Shown one piece after another: positions 51,066-59,358 of a stretch of 64,000 bases of DNA. The stretch is from Streptomyces hokutonensis (GTDB lineage Bacteria; Actinomycetota; Actinomycetes; Streptomycetales; Streptomycetaceae). Below the pieces are notes generated by a model. That model searched no databases and was not told the DNA's origin. It saw only the letters and a program-made list of their open reading frames with translations. The stretch covers positions 1 through 64,000 of the forward strand of contig NZ_BARG01000075.1 in the NCBI RefSeq assembly GCF_000376565.1. Direction: 5' to 3'. Both the position numbers and the translations under genes were made by a program. Numbering within the stretch: position 1 is the stretch's first letter; each line of letters opens with the position of its first letter.

Positions 51066-52223
51066 TCACCGCGCCGACTCCTCCAGCGCACGCAGCACAT
51101 CGGCCACCAGGTCCTCGGGATCTTCGGCGCCCACCGAGAAGCGAACGAAGCCCTCCGGCACCGCGTCCCCGCCCCAGCGTCCCCGGCGTTCGGCGGTCGA
51201 CCGCACCCCGCCGAAACTCGTCGCGTCGTCCACGAGCCGCAGCGCGTCGAGAAAACGCTCGGCACGCGCGCGCGTGGGCAACGTGAACGAAACCACACAC
51301 CCGTAGCGCCGCATCTGCCGCGAGGCGACCTTGTGCGAGGGATCGTCGGGCAGCCCCGGATAGCGCAGCCCCGTCACCTCGTCCCGCCCCCGCAGGGCCT
51401 CGGCGAGGATCAGCGCGGTGGTGTCCTGCCGGTCCACGCGCAGCTGGAGCGTGGCGATCGAGCGGTGCGCGAGCCAGGCCTCCATGGGCCCGGGAATCGC
51501 GCCGACGACCTTGCGCCAACGGCGTACGGCGGTCATCGCGGCGGCGTCGGTTCCGGCGACGTAGCCGAGAAGGATGTCCCCGTGCCCGGTGAGCTGCTTG
51601 GTGCCGCTCGCCACGGCGAAGTCGGCGCCGAGCTCCAGCGGGCGCTGTCCCAGGGGTGTGGCGAGGGTGTTGTCGACGGCCACGAGGGCGCCACGCGCGT
51701 GTGCCGCCTCGACGAGCCGGCGGATGTCGCAGACGTCGAGTCCGGGGTTCGAGGGGGTCTCGAGCCACAGCAGTTTCGCGCCGTCGAGGAGGTCGAGCTG
51801 GGCGTCCCCGCCGGTCGGCGCGGTCCGCACCTCGATGCCGTACGCCTCCAACTGGGCGCGCACCAGGGGCAGTACCTGGTATCCGTCGTTCGGCAGGACG
51901 ACCGTGTCGCCGGCGCGCAGCTGGGAGAAGAGCACCGCCGAGATGGCGGCCATCCCGGAGGCGAACGCGAGCGTCTCGACACCGTCGCGCCCCGGGGCCT
52001 CCAGCTCGCCGATGGCGCGCTCCAGGTGGGTCCAGGTCGGGTTGTCGTCGCGGCCATAGCTGTACGGGCCCGCCACCTCGCCAGGGAGGTGGAAGTGCGC
52101 GGCGAACACCGGTCCGGGGAGCGTCGGTTCGTATTTGACCGACTCGGGCAGACCGGCGCGCACCGCGCGCGTGCCGTCCCCGGCGCCGTCTCCGACGCCT
52201 CCGTCTGCGGCGGAATCACTCAT
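51066..52223 (-). CDS. Cys/Met metabolism PLP-dependent enzyme (cystathionine gamma-lyase/synthase type)
   Basis: The 385-residue protein has the family motifs YSYGRDDNPTWTHLERAIGE, LETPSNPGLDVCDIRRL, DNTLATPLGQRPLELGADF and the PLP lysine in ASGTKQLTGHGD. Members cleave or form C-S bonds in cysteine/methionine metabolism; lyase or synthase cannot be decided here. ATG at 52223 overlaps the ptpA stop by 4 nt (ATGA), so ptpA and this gene are translationally coupled, a pairing conserved in Streptomyces. Confidence 0.9.
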   Translation of the reverse strand: MSDSAADGGVGDGAGDGTRAVRAGLPESVKYEPTLPGPVFAAHFHLPGEVAGPYSYGRDDNPTWTHLERAIGELEAPGRDGVETLAFASGMAAISAVLFSQLRAGDTVVLPNDGYQVLPLVRAQLEAYGIEVRTAPTGGDAQLDLLDGAKLLWLETPSNPGLDVCDIRRLVEAAHARGALVAVDNTLATPLGQRPLELGADFAVASGTKQLTGHGDILLGYVAGTDAAAMTAVRRWRKVVGAIPGPMEAWLAHRSIATLQLRVDRQDTTALILAEALRGRDEVTGLRYPGLPDDPSHKVASRQMRRYGCVVSFTLPTRARAERFLDALRLVDDATSFGGVRSTAERRGRWGGDAVPEGFVRFSVGAEDPEDLVADVLRALEESAR

Positions 52224-52711
52224 ATCGCTCGTCCTTCCACTTCCTCGCGTACCGCGGCGAGCAGACCCTCGCTCGCCGCCTCCACCATCTCAAGACACTC
52301 CTCGAAGCCGTCCAGACCCCCGTAGTACGGGTCCGGTACGTCGAGGTCGGCGCCGGCGGCGGGGTCGTAGGAGCGGAGCAGATGGACCTTCTCGGCGTCC
52401 TGCTCGGTCGGGGCGAGGTGGCGCAGGGGCTTGCGGTGGCCGGAGTCGAGGGCGATGACGAGATCCAGGCGGGCGAACCGGGAGGCCTGGAACTGGCGTG
52501 CGACATGGTCGGTCCCGTAGCCGTGCTCCGCCAGGACGGCGACGGCGCGCGGGTCGGCGCCGTCGCCCTCGTGCCAGCCACCGGTGCCCGCGCTCTCGAC
52601 CTCGACCCGATCGCCGAGCCCGGCCTCCTCCACCCGCGCGCGGAAGACCGATTCGGCCATCGGGGAGCGGCAGATGTTGCCGGTGCAGACGAAGCTGACG
52701 CGGTAGGTCAT
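52220..52711 (-). CDS. ptpA: Low molecular weight protein-tyrosine phosphatase
   Basis: The 163-residue protein has the P-loop VCTGNICRSPMAE (catalytic C9, R15) and the distal acid DPYYGG (about 126-131). It removes phosphate from tyrosine in proteins. The S. coelicolor gene at this position, ptpA, influences antibiotic production when overexpressed. ATG at 52711. It lies 7 nt downstream of the holin-like gene and overlaps the PLP lyase gene, forming a three-gene unit. Confidence 0.95.
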   Translation of the reverse strand: MTYRVSFVCTGNICRSPMAESVFRARVEEAGLGDRVEVESAGTGGWHEGDGADPRAVAVLAEHGYGTDHVARQFQASRFARLDLVIALDSGHRKPLRHLAPTEQDAEKVHLLRSYDPAAGADLDVPDPYYGGLDGFEECLEMVEAASEGLLAAVREEVEGRAI

Positions 52712-52718
52712 CGCGCGC

Positions 52719-53096
52719 TCAGTCCCCGTCGGGGAGGGCGAGGTTGAGCGCCCAGGAGACGACCGAGATGATCAGGCCGCCCAGGACGGCGGTCCAGAAG
52801 CCGTCGACGTGGAAACTCAGGTCGAGCTTGTCGGCCAGCCACGAGGTGAGCAGCAGCATCAGCGCGTTGACCACCAGGGTGATCAGACCGAGCGTCAGGA
52901 TGAACAGCGGGAAGGTCAGCACCTTGACGATCGGCTTGACCAGGAAGTTCACCAGGCCGAAGACCAGGGCGACCAGGATCAGGGTCCAGACCTTCTTGAA
53001 GGTGCTGTCGCCGGTCAGGGTGATCTTGTCGATGAGCCATACGGCGACCGCCAGGGCACCCGCGTTGGCGATCGTCTTGACTAGGAAATTCTTCAT
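52719..53096 (-). CDS. Phage-holin-like membrane protein (Phage_holin_4_2 family)
   Basis: The 125-residue protein has four hydrophobic segments at about 5-24, 36-58, 61-88 and 98-118. The family core includes VFGLVNFLVKPIVKVLTFPL and LGLITLVVNALMLLLTSWLA. Despite the name this is a chromosomal membrane family of unknown function, not a phage remnant. ATG at 53096; divergent from the cupin gene across 48 bp. Confidence 0.88.
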   Translation of the reverse strand: MKNFLVKTIANAGALAVAVWLIDKITLTGDSTFKKVWTLILVALVFGLVNFLVKPIVKVLTFPLFILTLGLITLVVNALMLLLTSWLADKLDLSFHVDGFWTAVLGGLIISVVSWALNLALPDGD

Positions 53097-53144
53097 GTGT
53101 CTGATCGTGACAGAAGAGATCGACTCCGAGCGTGGACGAGGGCG

Positions 53145-53462
53145 ATGAAGGCATTCCGGTTGGATGAACTGGAGGCGGAGCGTGCCGCCAACGACGGCGC
53201 ATACCTGCAGTTCCTGCGCGAGAAGAACATGTCGGTCGGCCTCTACGCGCTCGACGCGGGCGATCACGACCGGCAGCAGCCGCACAACCAGGACGAGGTG
53301 TACTTCGTCGTGAGCGGCCGGGCCGCGATCACCGTCGGCATGGAGACCACCCAGGTGGCGCGCGGCAGCGTGGTCTATGTGCCGGCCGGGGTGGCCCACA
53401 AGTTCCACCACATCAGCGAGGACCTGCGGGTGCTGGTGGTGTTCTCGCCGCCGGAGGCCTGA
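53145..53462 (+). CDS. Cupin domain protein
   Basis: The 105-residue single-domain cupin has the metal-binding pattern QPHNQDEVYFVVSGRAAITV (about 45-64) and VVYVPAGVAHKFHHI. His and Glu ligands are in place. Enzymatic role unknown. I start it at ATG 53145 (MKAFRLDELEAERAA) after GGACGAGGG; the frame is open to 53097. Confidence 0.85.
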   Translation: MKAFRLDELEAERAANDGAYLQFLREKNMSVGLYALDAGDHDRQQPHNQDEVYFVVSGRAAITVGMETTQVARGSVVYVPAGVAHKFHHISEDLRVLVVFSPPEA

Positions 53463-53676
53463 TCCCGCCGGAGGCTCGACTCTCCCCCGTAAGCCTGATG
53501 CCGCGTCTCAGGGTTCCCTAGGGGAACGGTCAGGGGAGGACAAGGGATGCGAGGCCCCCGTTCCGCCTTCGGCCGCCCTAGCATCGGGTGCAGGACATCA
53601 GAGGTCCGGCACAGCAGTGACGGACACCGACAGGACCCGGTACGAGCGACGGGCGGAGAGGTAAAGGACGAGGGCG

Positions 53677-53889
53677 ATGCGAGAGATCTTCGGCGGACTG
53701 CCGTGGTGGGTGAAGTGGGTCGCGGTGCCGGTCATCGCCCTGGTCGTGTTCGGCGGGCTGATAACGGCCGTTCTGACGGTCGTCATCGGACTGCTCTTCA
53801 AGGCACTGGTCTTCGTGGCGCTGGTCGGCGGACTGATCTACGTCGTGCGGAAGTTCACGGCGGGTTCCTCCTCACGCAGCGACTGGTGA
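53677..53889 (+). CDS. Small membrane protein, DUF5326 family
   Basis: The 70-residue protein has two tight hydrophobic segments (about 12-33 and 38-57) after MREIFGGLPWWVKWVAVPV and a basic/serine tail. ATG at 53677 follows GAGGGCG. It is conserved just upstream of ssgR in Streptomyces. Function unknown. Confidence 0.82.
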   Translation: MREIFGGLPWWVKWVAVPVIALVVFGGLITAVLTVVIGLLFKALVFVALVGGLIYVVRKFTAGSSSRSDW

Positions 53890-54087
53890 GGCTCTGCTGG
53901 GCAACCGGTGATCGGTAACAGGAATCACCGGTTCCCTCGGGCGGGGGAAGTTTTCCGGACAGGCCGTCTGCGGGCGGTGGCGGGCGGTTACAGTCCGGAA
54001 TTCGACGCGGGGACGAACCCCGCGGGCGGCGCACCCCCTCCCCGTGTTCCCCGCACGGGCTGCCCCCTCGCGCTCCGGAAGTGACCC

Positions 54088-54996
54088 TTGGCCACGGTTG
54101 ACACCGCACCCGTAGAACCGCACGCACCCCCCACCCAGCCCGGCCCGCCGACCTGGCCGAGTTCAGTGGCGATCCCCGCACAACTGCGTCCCGTGGCGAC
54201 CCCGCCGCGGCAGCGCTCCGCGACAGCCCCCGAGCGGCAGCCCCAGCCCGCCGCCACCCTCATCGGATCCGTCCAGCGGGCGATGCGGCTGCTGGAGTCC
54301 GTGGCCGCGCACGAACACGGGGCCCCCGCGAAGCAGTTGGCCCGTGAGACCGGCCTCGCGCTTCCCACGGCGTACCACCTGCTGCGCACCCTCGTGCACG
54401 AGGGCTATCTCCGCCGTGACAAAGGGCTGTTCTTCCTCGGCGAAGCGGCCGAGAGGCTGAGCAGCAGCGGGGCGCAGGAGAAACGTCGCAGCACGCTAGT
54501 GGACGCGCTGGCGGCCTGGCGGGATTCGATCGGTGTTCCGGTCTACTACGCGATGTACCGCGACGGCGAGATCGAGGTCATGTGCGTCTCCGACAGCCCC
54601 GGCAACCCGGCGGTCGAGGAGTGGGCCGACTTCCGTGAGACGGGGCACGCGCACGCGATCGGCCAGTGTCTGCTGGCCCAACTGGACGAGGACGCCCGAC
54701 GCGACCACCTCGACCGCTACCCCGCGCAGTCACTCACGCCGTACACCGTGCGGGACGGTCACGCCCTGCTGCGGCGGCTGGAGCGGATGCGGCGGATGGA
54801 GCTGGTGGTGGAGCGTCAGGAGTACGCGCTGGGGACGGTCTGCGCGGCGATTCCGATCACGCTCGGCAGTACGGCGGCCACGATGGCCATTTCTCTCCCC
54901 TCGCATCAGGCCGACCGTCTGCCGGCCGCTGCCCTGGAGTTGCAGACCGAGGTGGGCAGGCTGCTGGGGTCGCTCGCGCTCTCTATCAGTATCTGA
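54088..54996 (+). CDS. ssgR: SsgR, IclR-type activator of ssgA
   Basis: The protein has a proline-rich leader (1-58), an IclR-type winged helix (LIGSVQRAMRLLESVAAHEH, AKQLARETGLALPTAYHLLR) and the IclR ligand domain ending ALYQ-like helices. SsgR activates ssgA, the gene directly downstream, at the onset of sporulation. TTG at 54088 with GGAAG upstream gives 302 residues; the described SsgR is nearer 240, so translation may start later, close to residue 58. Gap to ssgA is 99 bp. Confidence 0.9.
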   Translation: MATVDTAPVEPHAPPTQPGPPTWPSSVAIPAQLRPVATPPRQRSATAPERQPQPAATLIGSVQRAMRLLESVAAHEHGAPAKQLARETGLALPTAYHLLRTLVHEGYLRRDKGLFFLGEAAERLSSSGAQEKRRSTLVDALAAWRDSIGVPVYYAMYRDGEIEVMCVSDSPGNPAVEEWADFRETGHAHAIGQCLLAQLDEDARRDHLDRYPAQSLTPYTVRDGHALLRRLERMRRMELVVERQEYALGTVCAAIPITLGSTAATMAISLPSHQADRLPAAALELQTEVGRLLGSLALSISI

Positions 54997-55095
54997 AAAC
55001 TTACTCCTTGTGATCTGTTGTGTACGTTCAGCAATATTCCTTCAGTGTCACAGGGATCATTCCCAGCCAGTCGGCGGCAATTGACGGGATAGGCG

Positions 55096-55533
55096 ATGCG
55101 CGAGTCCGTACAGGCAGAGGTCATGATGAGCTTCCTCGTCTCCGAGGAGCTCTCCTTCCGTATCCCGGTCGAACTGGGCTACGAGACGTGCGATCCGTAC
55201 GCCGTACGGCTGACCTTCCATTTGCCGGGCGATGCCCCGGTGACCTGGGCCTTCGGCCGGGAGCTGCTGATCGACGGGGTGGGCCGGGCGTCCGGGGACG
55301 GCGATGTGCGGATCGAGCCCGTCGATCCCGAGACGCTGGGCGAAGTGCTGATCAGGCTTCAGGTGGGCGGCGACCAGGCGCTGTTCCGTACCGGCGCGGC
55401 CCCGCTCGTGGCGTTCCTCGACCGCACCGACCGGCTGGTTCCGCTCGGTCAGGAGGGTGCGCTCGCGGATTTCGACGCCCACCTCGACGAGGCACTGGAC
55501 CGCATCCTGGCGGAGGAGCAGAGCGCCGGCTGA
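55096..55533 (+). CDS. ssgA: SsgA, activator of sporulation-specific cell division
   Basis: The 145-residue SsgA-like protein has the family sequence MSFLVSEELSFRIPVELGYE, DPYAVRLTFHLPGD and VTWAFGRELLIDGV. SsgA marks sites for septum formation and branching, and with SsgB helps place FtsZ. ATG at 55096 gives a ten-residue MRESVQAEVM start ahead of MSFLV, as in other SsgA proteins. It follows its activator gene ssgR in a conserved pair specific to sporulating actinomycetes. Confidence 0.96.
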   Translation: MRESVQAEVMMSFLVSEELSFRIPVELGYETCDPYAVRLTFHLPGDAPVTWAFGRELLIDGVGRASGDGDVRIEPVDPETLGEVLIRLQVGGDQALFRTGAAPLVAFLDRTDRLVPLGQEGALADFDAHLDEALDRILAEEQSAG

Positions 55534-55725
55534 AGCGTTCCCATGGCTGTGGGGGGAGTTGGCGTAACGCTTCGCCACGGGGCCCGAAGTCCCTGGAGGC
55601 ATCTGTGACGCTCTGAAAGGCGTGCGGGGCCGCGAGGGTCCGGGAGCGGTCCGGGGAAGTCCGGGACGGGCCCTGGAGTCGCAGGAACGCTTCTGCGTGG
55701 CTCCCTGCGGCAGATCTCGCCGTCC

Positions 55726-57228
55726 TCAGTGCTTGCGGCGCCGACCCTTCCCGCCGCGCGCCGGCGCCGGCTTGGCGCCGGGGGCTGTCGCGGGCCCGGC
55801 ACCCGGCCCCGCCGTGGCCGCCGCCGCAACCCCCGCCGGAGCCGTTTCGCGTCCCGGTCGGTCCGCCGAGACCACCAGGGCAGCGAGCGCCGTGGTGACC
55901 GGCACCGAGGCGACCAGGCCGATCGAGCCCACCAGCGTGCGCACGATCTCCTCGGCGACCAACTCGCTGTTGGCCACCGACCCCACGCTGCTCTGCGCGA
56001 TGGAGAAGAGCAGCAGCAACGGCAGGGCGGCGCCCGCGTAGGCGAGGACGAGCGTGTTGACCACGGACGCGATGTGGTCGCGGCCGATCCGGATACCGGC
56101 GCGGTACAGCCCGCGCCAGCCCATCGCCGGGTTGGCCTCGTGCAGTTCCCAGACCGCCGAGGTCTGCGTGACCGTCACATCGTCGAGCACACCGAGCGAA
56201 CCGATGATGACGCCGGCGAGCAGCAGACCGCTCATGTCGATCGACGGGTACAGCCCGTGGATCAGGCCCGTGTTGTCGTCCGTGTTGCCGGTCAGCGCGG
56301 CCCAGTCGATGAACCCCGAACCCAGGACACCGATCAGCACCAGCGACATCAGCGTGCCGAGCACCGCCACGGACGTACGGGCCGAAAGCCCGTGGCACAT
56401 GTAGAGGGCGATCAGCATGATGGCGCTCGATCCGACCACCGCCACGATCAGCGGGTTCGAGCCGTGCAGGATCGCGGGCAGGATGAAGAAGTTGAGGATC
56501 ATGAAGCTGATGGCCAGCGCGATCAGCGCCATGACACCGCGCAGCCGGCCCACCACCACGACGGCCAGCGCGAAGATGCCGGCGAGCAGCGCCATCGGGA
56601 ACTTACGGTTCACATCGGTGACCGAGTACTGCAGATCCCTGGGCGCGGAGGGCTCGTAGGCGACCACGACCTTCTCGCCCTGGTGCAACTGCCGTGACTG
56701 GTCGGGCTGCACGATCTCCGTGAACGTACGGCCCTTGTCCTTGCCGGTACTGACCGTGACCGTGGCCTTCTTGCAGGTGCCGCCCGCTTCCTGTGCCGCT
56801 GAGGAGCCCTCGGCCGTGGAGGTGTCCCCGGTCGCGCCCCCGCCCGAGGCGTTCACCGAGGCGCAGCTCACGCTGACGACCTTGGTGACCGTCGCCTGCT
56901 GCGTCTGCCGGTCGAAACCGACCCCGGTGCGCTTGTGCGACGGTGCGCCGCCGGGCCACAGCACGACCATCCCGACCACAACCGCCACCGTGAACGGGAT
57001 CAGGATCGCCGCGATCACCTTCCGGAGGTGACGGGAGACGGGGGCTGCCGGGCCATGACTGTGCGAGTGACCGTGTCCGCCGCCCGCGCCGGAGCCGTGC
57101 CCGCCGTCGCCGTGGGAGCCGTGGTCGTCCCCGGACCCGGAACCGTGGTTGCCATCGGAACCGTGGCCGTGGTCATGGCCATGCGGCGGCCCGGTGGGCG
57201 GGTACGGGGGCTGCTGCGTCGTGGTCAC
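55726..57228 (-). CDS. YibE/F family membrane protein with a histidine-rich N-terminus
   Basis: The 500-residue protein has seven or eight membrane segments between about 70 and 465 and the YibE/F core GLLLAGVIIGSLGVLDDVTV. A His/Gly/Asp-rich N-terminus lies at about 12-60 (HGHDHGHGSDGNHGSG and HGHSHSHG). An external domain after the first helix includes two cysteines. The His-rich part could bind Zn, Ni or Co; transport function of the family is unproven. GTG at 57228 begins VTTTQQPPYPP. The Pro/Ala/Lys tail ends GGKGRRRKH. Confidence 0.85.
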   Translation of the reverse strand: MTTTQQPPYPPTGPPHGHDHGHGSDGNHGSGSGDDHGSHGDGGHGSGAGGGHGHSHSHGPAAPVSRHLRKVIAAILIPFTVAVVVGMVVLWPGGAPSHKRTGVGFDRQTQQATVTKVVSVSCASVNASGGGATGDTSTAEGSSAAQEAGGTCKKATVTVSTGKDKGRTFTEIVQPDQSRQLHQGEKVVVAYEPSAPRDLQYSVTDVNRKFPMALLAGIFALAVVVVGRLRGVMALIALAISFMILNFFILPAILHGSNPLIVAVVGSSAIMLIALYMCHGLSARTSVAVLGTLMSLVLIGVLGSGFIDWAALTGNTDDNTGLIHGLYPSIDMSGLLLAGVIIGSLGVLDDVTVTQTSAVWELHEANPAMGWRGLYRAGIRIGRDHIASVVNTLVLAYAGAALPLLLLFSIAQSSVGSVANSELVAEEIVRTLVGSIGLVASVPVTTALAALVVSADRPGRETAPAGVAAAATAGPGAGPATAPGAKPAPARGGKGRRRKH

Positions 57229-57361
57229 CGACCGATCATCGCAAGAACGCCGGAGGCCCACTGTTCACCGCGCCACATATGACGCTAGCGTGGAGGCACC
57301 TTTGCACACGCGGGAGCTCGGAGCACCGGGCTGAGAGGGCGCTGACCTCCGTCTCTGCGAT

Positions 57362-57375
57362 GTTTCACGGGAAAC
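57362..57375. other. Imperfect parS (GTTTCACGGGAAAC) inside the riboswitch
   Basis: One base differs from the exact site (T to G in the centre). It still forms a hairpin in RNA. Confidence 0.65.
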
Positions 57376-57394
57376 GTCACCTGTATCGAGTGAT

Positions 57395-57408
57395 GTTTCA
57401 CATGAAAC
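57395..57408. other. Imperfect parS (GTTTCACATGAAAC) inside the riboswitch
   Basis: One base differs from the exact site (G to A in the centre). With flanks it makes a 9-bp stem GATGTTTCA / TGAAACATC. Confidence 0.65.
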
Positions 57409-57481
57409 ATCGGCTGACGGAAGCCGCTGCGTCGACCGCCGAACCTGTTACCGGGTAATGCCGGCGTAGGGAGTAGGTCTC

Positions 57482-59320
57482 ATGACCAACAAGGACGCAC
57501 GCACGCCTGCCTTCAGCCAGGACGAACAGCCCATTCCGGGCGAGGAGTTCGCACGGGCCGAGCAGCCGACGGGGGCCGAGGAGTCCCCTGAGGCCGGGAA
57601 GTCCGCCGGCTGGCACAAGGGGTATGTCGAGGGCTCGCGCCCCGATCTGCGGGTGCCGGTCCGTCAGGTGCACCTCACCAACGGACAGTCCGTGACGCTG
57701 TACGACACCTCCGGCCCGTACACCGATCCGCTCGTCGACACCGACGTCCGCAGGGGGCTGGCCCCGCTGCGGGAGAACTGGATCATCGCCCGGGGCGACA
57801 CCGAGGAGTACGCGGGCCGTCCCGTCCGCCCCGAGGACGACGGAATCAAGCACACGTCACCGCGCGGTGGACTCCGCAACCTCGACGCGGTGTTTCCGGG
57901 CCGCCCCCGGCAGCCGCGCCGAGGACGCGACGGCACGGCGGTGACTCAACTCGCCTACGCGCGACGGGGCGAGATCACACCCGAGATGGAGTTCGTGGCC
58001 GTACGGGAGAAGGTCTCGCCGGAGGTGGTCCGGGAGGAGATCGCGGCCGGGCGTGCGGTGCTGCCGGCCAACGTCAACCACCCCGAGATCGAGCCGATGA
58101 TCATCGGCAAGCGGTTCCTGGTGAAGGTCAACGCCAACATCGGCAATTCCGCGGTCACTTCCTCCATCGAGGAGGAGGTCGAGAAGATGACCTGGGCGAC
58201 TCGCTGGGGCGCCGACACGGTCATGGACCTGTCCACCGGCCGCAATATCCACACCACCCGCGAGTGGGTGCTGCGCAACTCCCCCGTCCCCATCGGCACG
58301 GTGCCGCTCTACCAGGCGCTCGAAAAGGTCGACGGCCGTGCCGAGGAGCTGACCTGGGAGATCTACAAGGACACGGTCGTCGAACAGGCCGAACAGGGCG
58401 TGGACTACATGACCGTCCACGCGGGCGTACGGCTGCCGTTCGTACCGCTGACGGCGAACCGCAAGACCGGCATCGTCTCGCGCGGCGGCTCGATCATGGC
58501 GGCCTGGTGCCTGGCGCACCACAAGGAATCGTTCCTCTACGAGAACTTCGAGGAACTCTGCGAGATCCTCGCCGCCTACGACGTCACGTACTCGCTGGGC
58601 GACGGTCTGCGGCCGGGGTCGATCGCGGACGCCAACGACGAGGCACAGTTCGCCGAGTTGAGGACTCTCGGGGAACTCAACACGATCGCGAAGCGTTTCA
58701 ACGTACAGACCATGATCGAGGGCCCGGGACATGTCCCGATGCACAAGATCAAGGAGAACATCGACCTTCAGCAGGAGATCTGTGATGAGGCTCCGTTCTA
58801 TACGCTCGGCCCGCTGACGACTGACGTCGCGCCTGCGTACGACCACATCACTTCTGGCATCGGTGCCGCGATGATCGCCTGGTGGGGCACGGCCATGCTC
58901 TGCTATGTCACGCCCAAGGAGCACTTGGGCCTGCCCAATCGTGACGACGTCAAGACCGGCGTCATCACCTACAAGATCGCCGCCCACGCAGCCGACCTCG
59001 CCAAGGGGCACCCAGGTGCACAGGAGTGGGACGACGCGCTGTCCGACGCCCGCTTCGAGTTCCGCTGGGAGGACCAGTTCAACCTGGCCCTCGACCCGGT
59101 CACGGCACGGGAGTTCCACGACGAGACGCTGCCGGCGGAGCCGGCCAAGACGGCGCACTTCTGCTCGATGTGCGGGCCGAAGTTCTGCTCGATGAAGATC
59201 TCCCAGGACATTCGCCGTGAACACGGCGGTACCAAGGCGGAGGTCGAGGAGGGCATGGCGCGGAAGTCGAAGGAGTTCGCGGCGGCGGGCAACCGGGTGT
59301 ATCTGCCGATCGCCGACTGA
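57482..59320 (+). CDS. thiC: Phosphomethylpyrimidine synthase ThiC
   Basis: The 612-residue protein has the ThiC core (NWIIARGDTEEYAGR, NANIGNSAVTSSIEEEVEKM, GPGHVPMHKIKENIDLQ) and the C-terminal iron-sulphur motif CSMCGPKFC. This radical SAM enzyme converts aminoimidazole ribotide to hydroxymethylpyrimidine phosphate for thiamine synthesis. ATG at 57482 follows GTAGGGAG, which belongs to the end of the TPP riboswitch, consistent with translational control. No other thiamine gene lies nearby in the window. Confidence 0.97.
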   Translation: MTNKDARTPAFSQDEQPIPGEEFARAEQPTGAEESPEAGKSAGWHKGYVEGSRPDLRVPVRQVHLTNGQSVTLYDTSGPYTDPLVDTDVRRGLAPLRENWIIARGDTEEYAGRPVRPEDDGIKHTSPRGGLRNLDAVFPGRPRQPRRGRDGTAVTQLAYARRGEITPEMEFVAVREKVSPEVVREEIAAGRAVLPANVNHPEIEPMIIGKRFLVKVNANIGNSAVTSSIEEEVEKMTWATRWGADTVMDLSTGRNIHTTREWVLRNSPVPIGTVPLYQALEKVDGRAEELTWEIYKDTVVEQAEQGVDYMTVHAGVRLPFVPLTANRKTGIVSRGGSIMAAWCLAHHKESFLYENFEELCEILAAYDVTYSLGDGLRPGSIADANDEAQFAELRTLGELNTIAKRFNVQTMIEGPGHVPMHKIKENIDLQQEICDEAPFYTLGPLTTDVAPAYDHITSGIGAAMIAWWGTAMLCYVTPKEHLGLPNRDDVKTGVITYKIAAHAADLAKGHPGAQEWDDALSDARFEFRWEDQFNLALDPVTAREFHDETLPAEPAKTAHFCSMCGPKFCSMKISQDIRREHGGTKAEVEEGMARKSKEFAAAGNRVYLPIAD

Positions 59321-59358
59321 CGACGACCGGCCGGGTCGGACACGGTCCAGCAGGGTGT

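Larger units (their letters stand above)
57301..57475 (+). promoter_or_regulatory. TPP (thi-box) riboswitch upstream of thiC
   Basis: The conserved halves are present: CGGGAGCTCGGAGC...GGGCTGAGAGGG (CTGAGA at 57331-57336) and CCGAACCTGTTACCGGGTAA then TGCCGGCGTAGGGAG (57439-57473), just before thiC. Binding of thiamine pyrophosphate would block translation or transcription. The optional P3 arm between the halves is about 100 nt and contains two parS-like palindromes. A TAGCGT -10 candidate lies at 57286-57291. Confidence 0.92.

Noticed and set aside
52719..53096. Holin-family protein as a sign of a prophage
   Set aside because: No integrase, capsid, lysin or attachment site nearby; the family is a common chromosomal membrane family in actinobacteria.
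53513..53527. Inverted repeat GTTCCC-TAG-GGGAAC after the cupin gene
   Set aside because: Only a 6-bp stem without a T-tract; too weak to call as terminator or operator.
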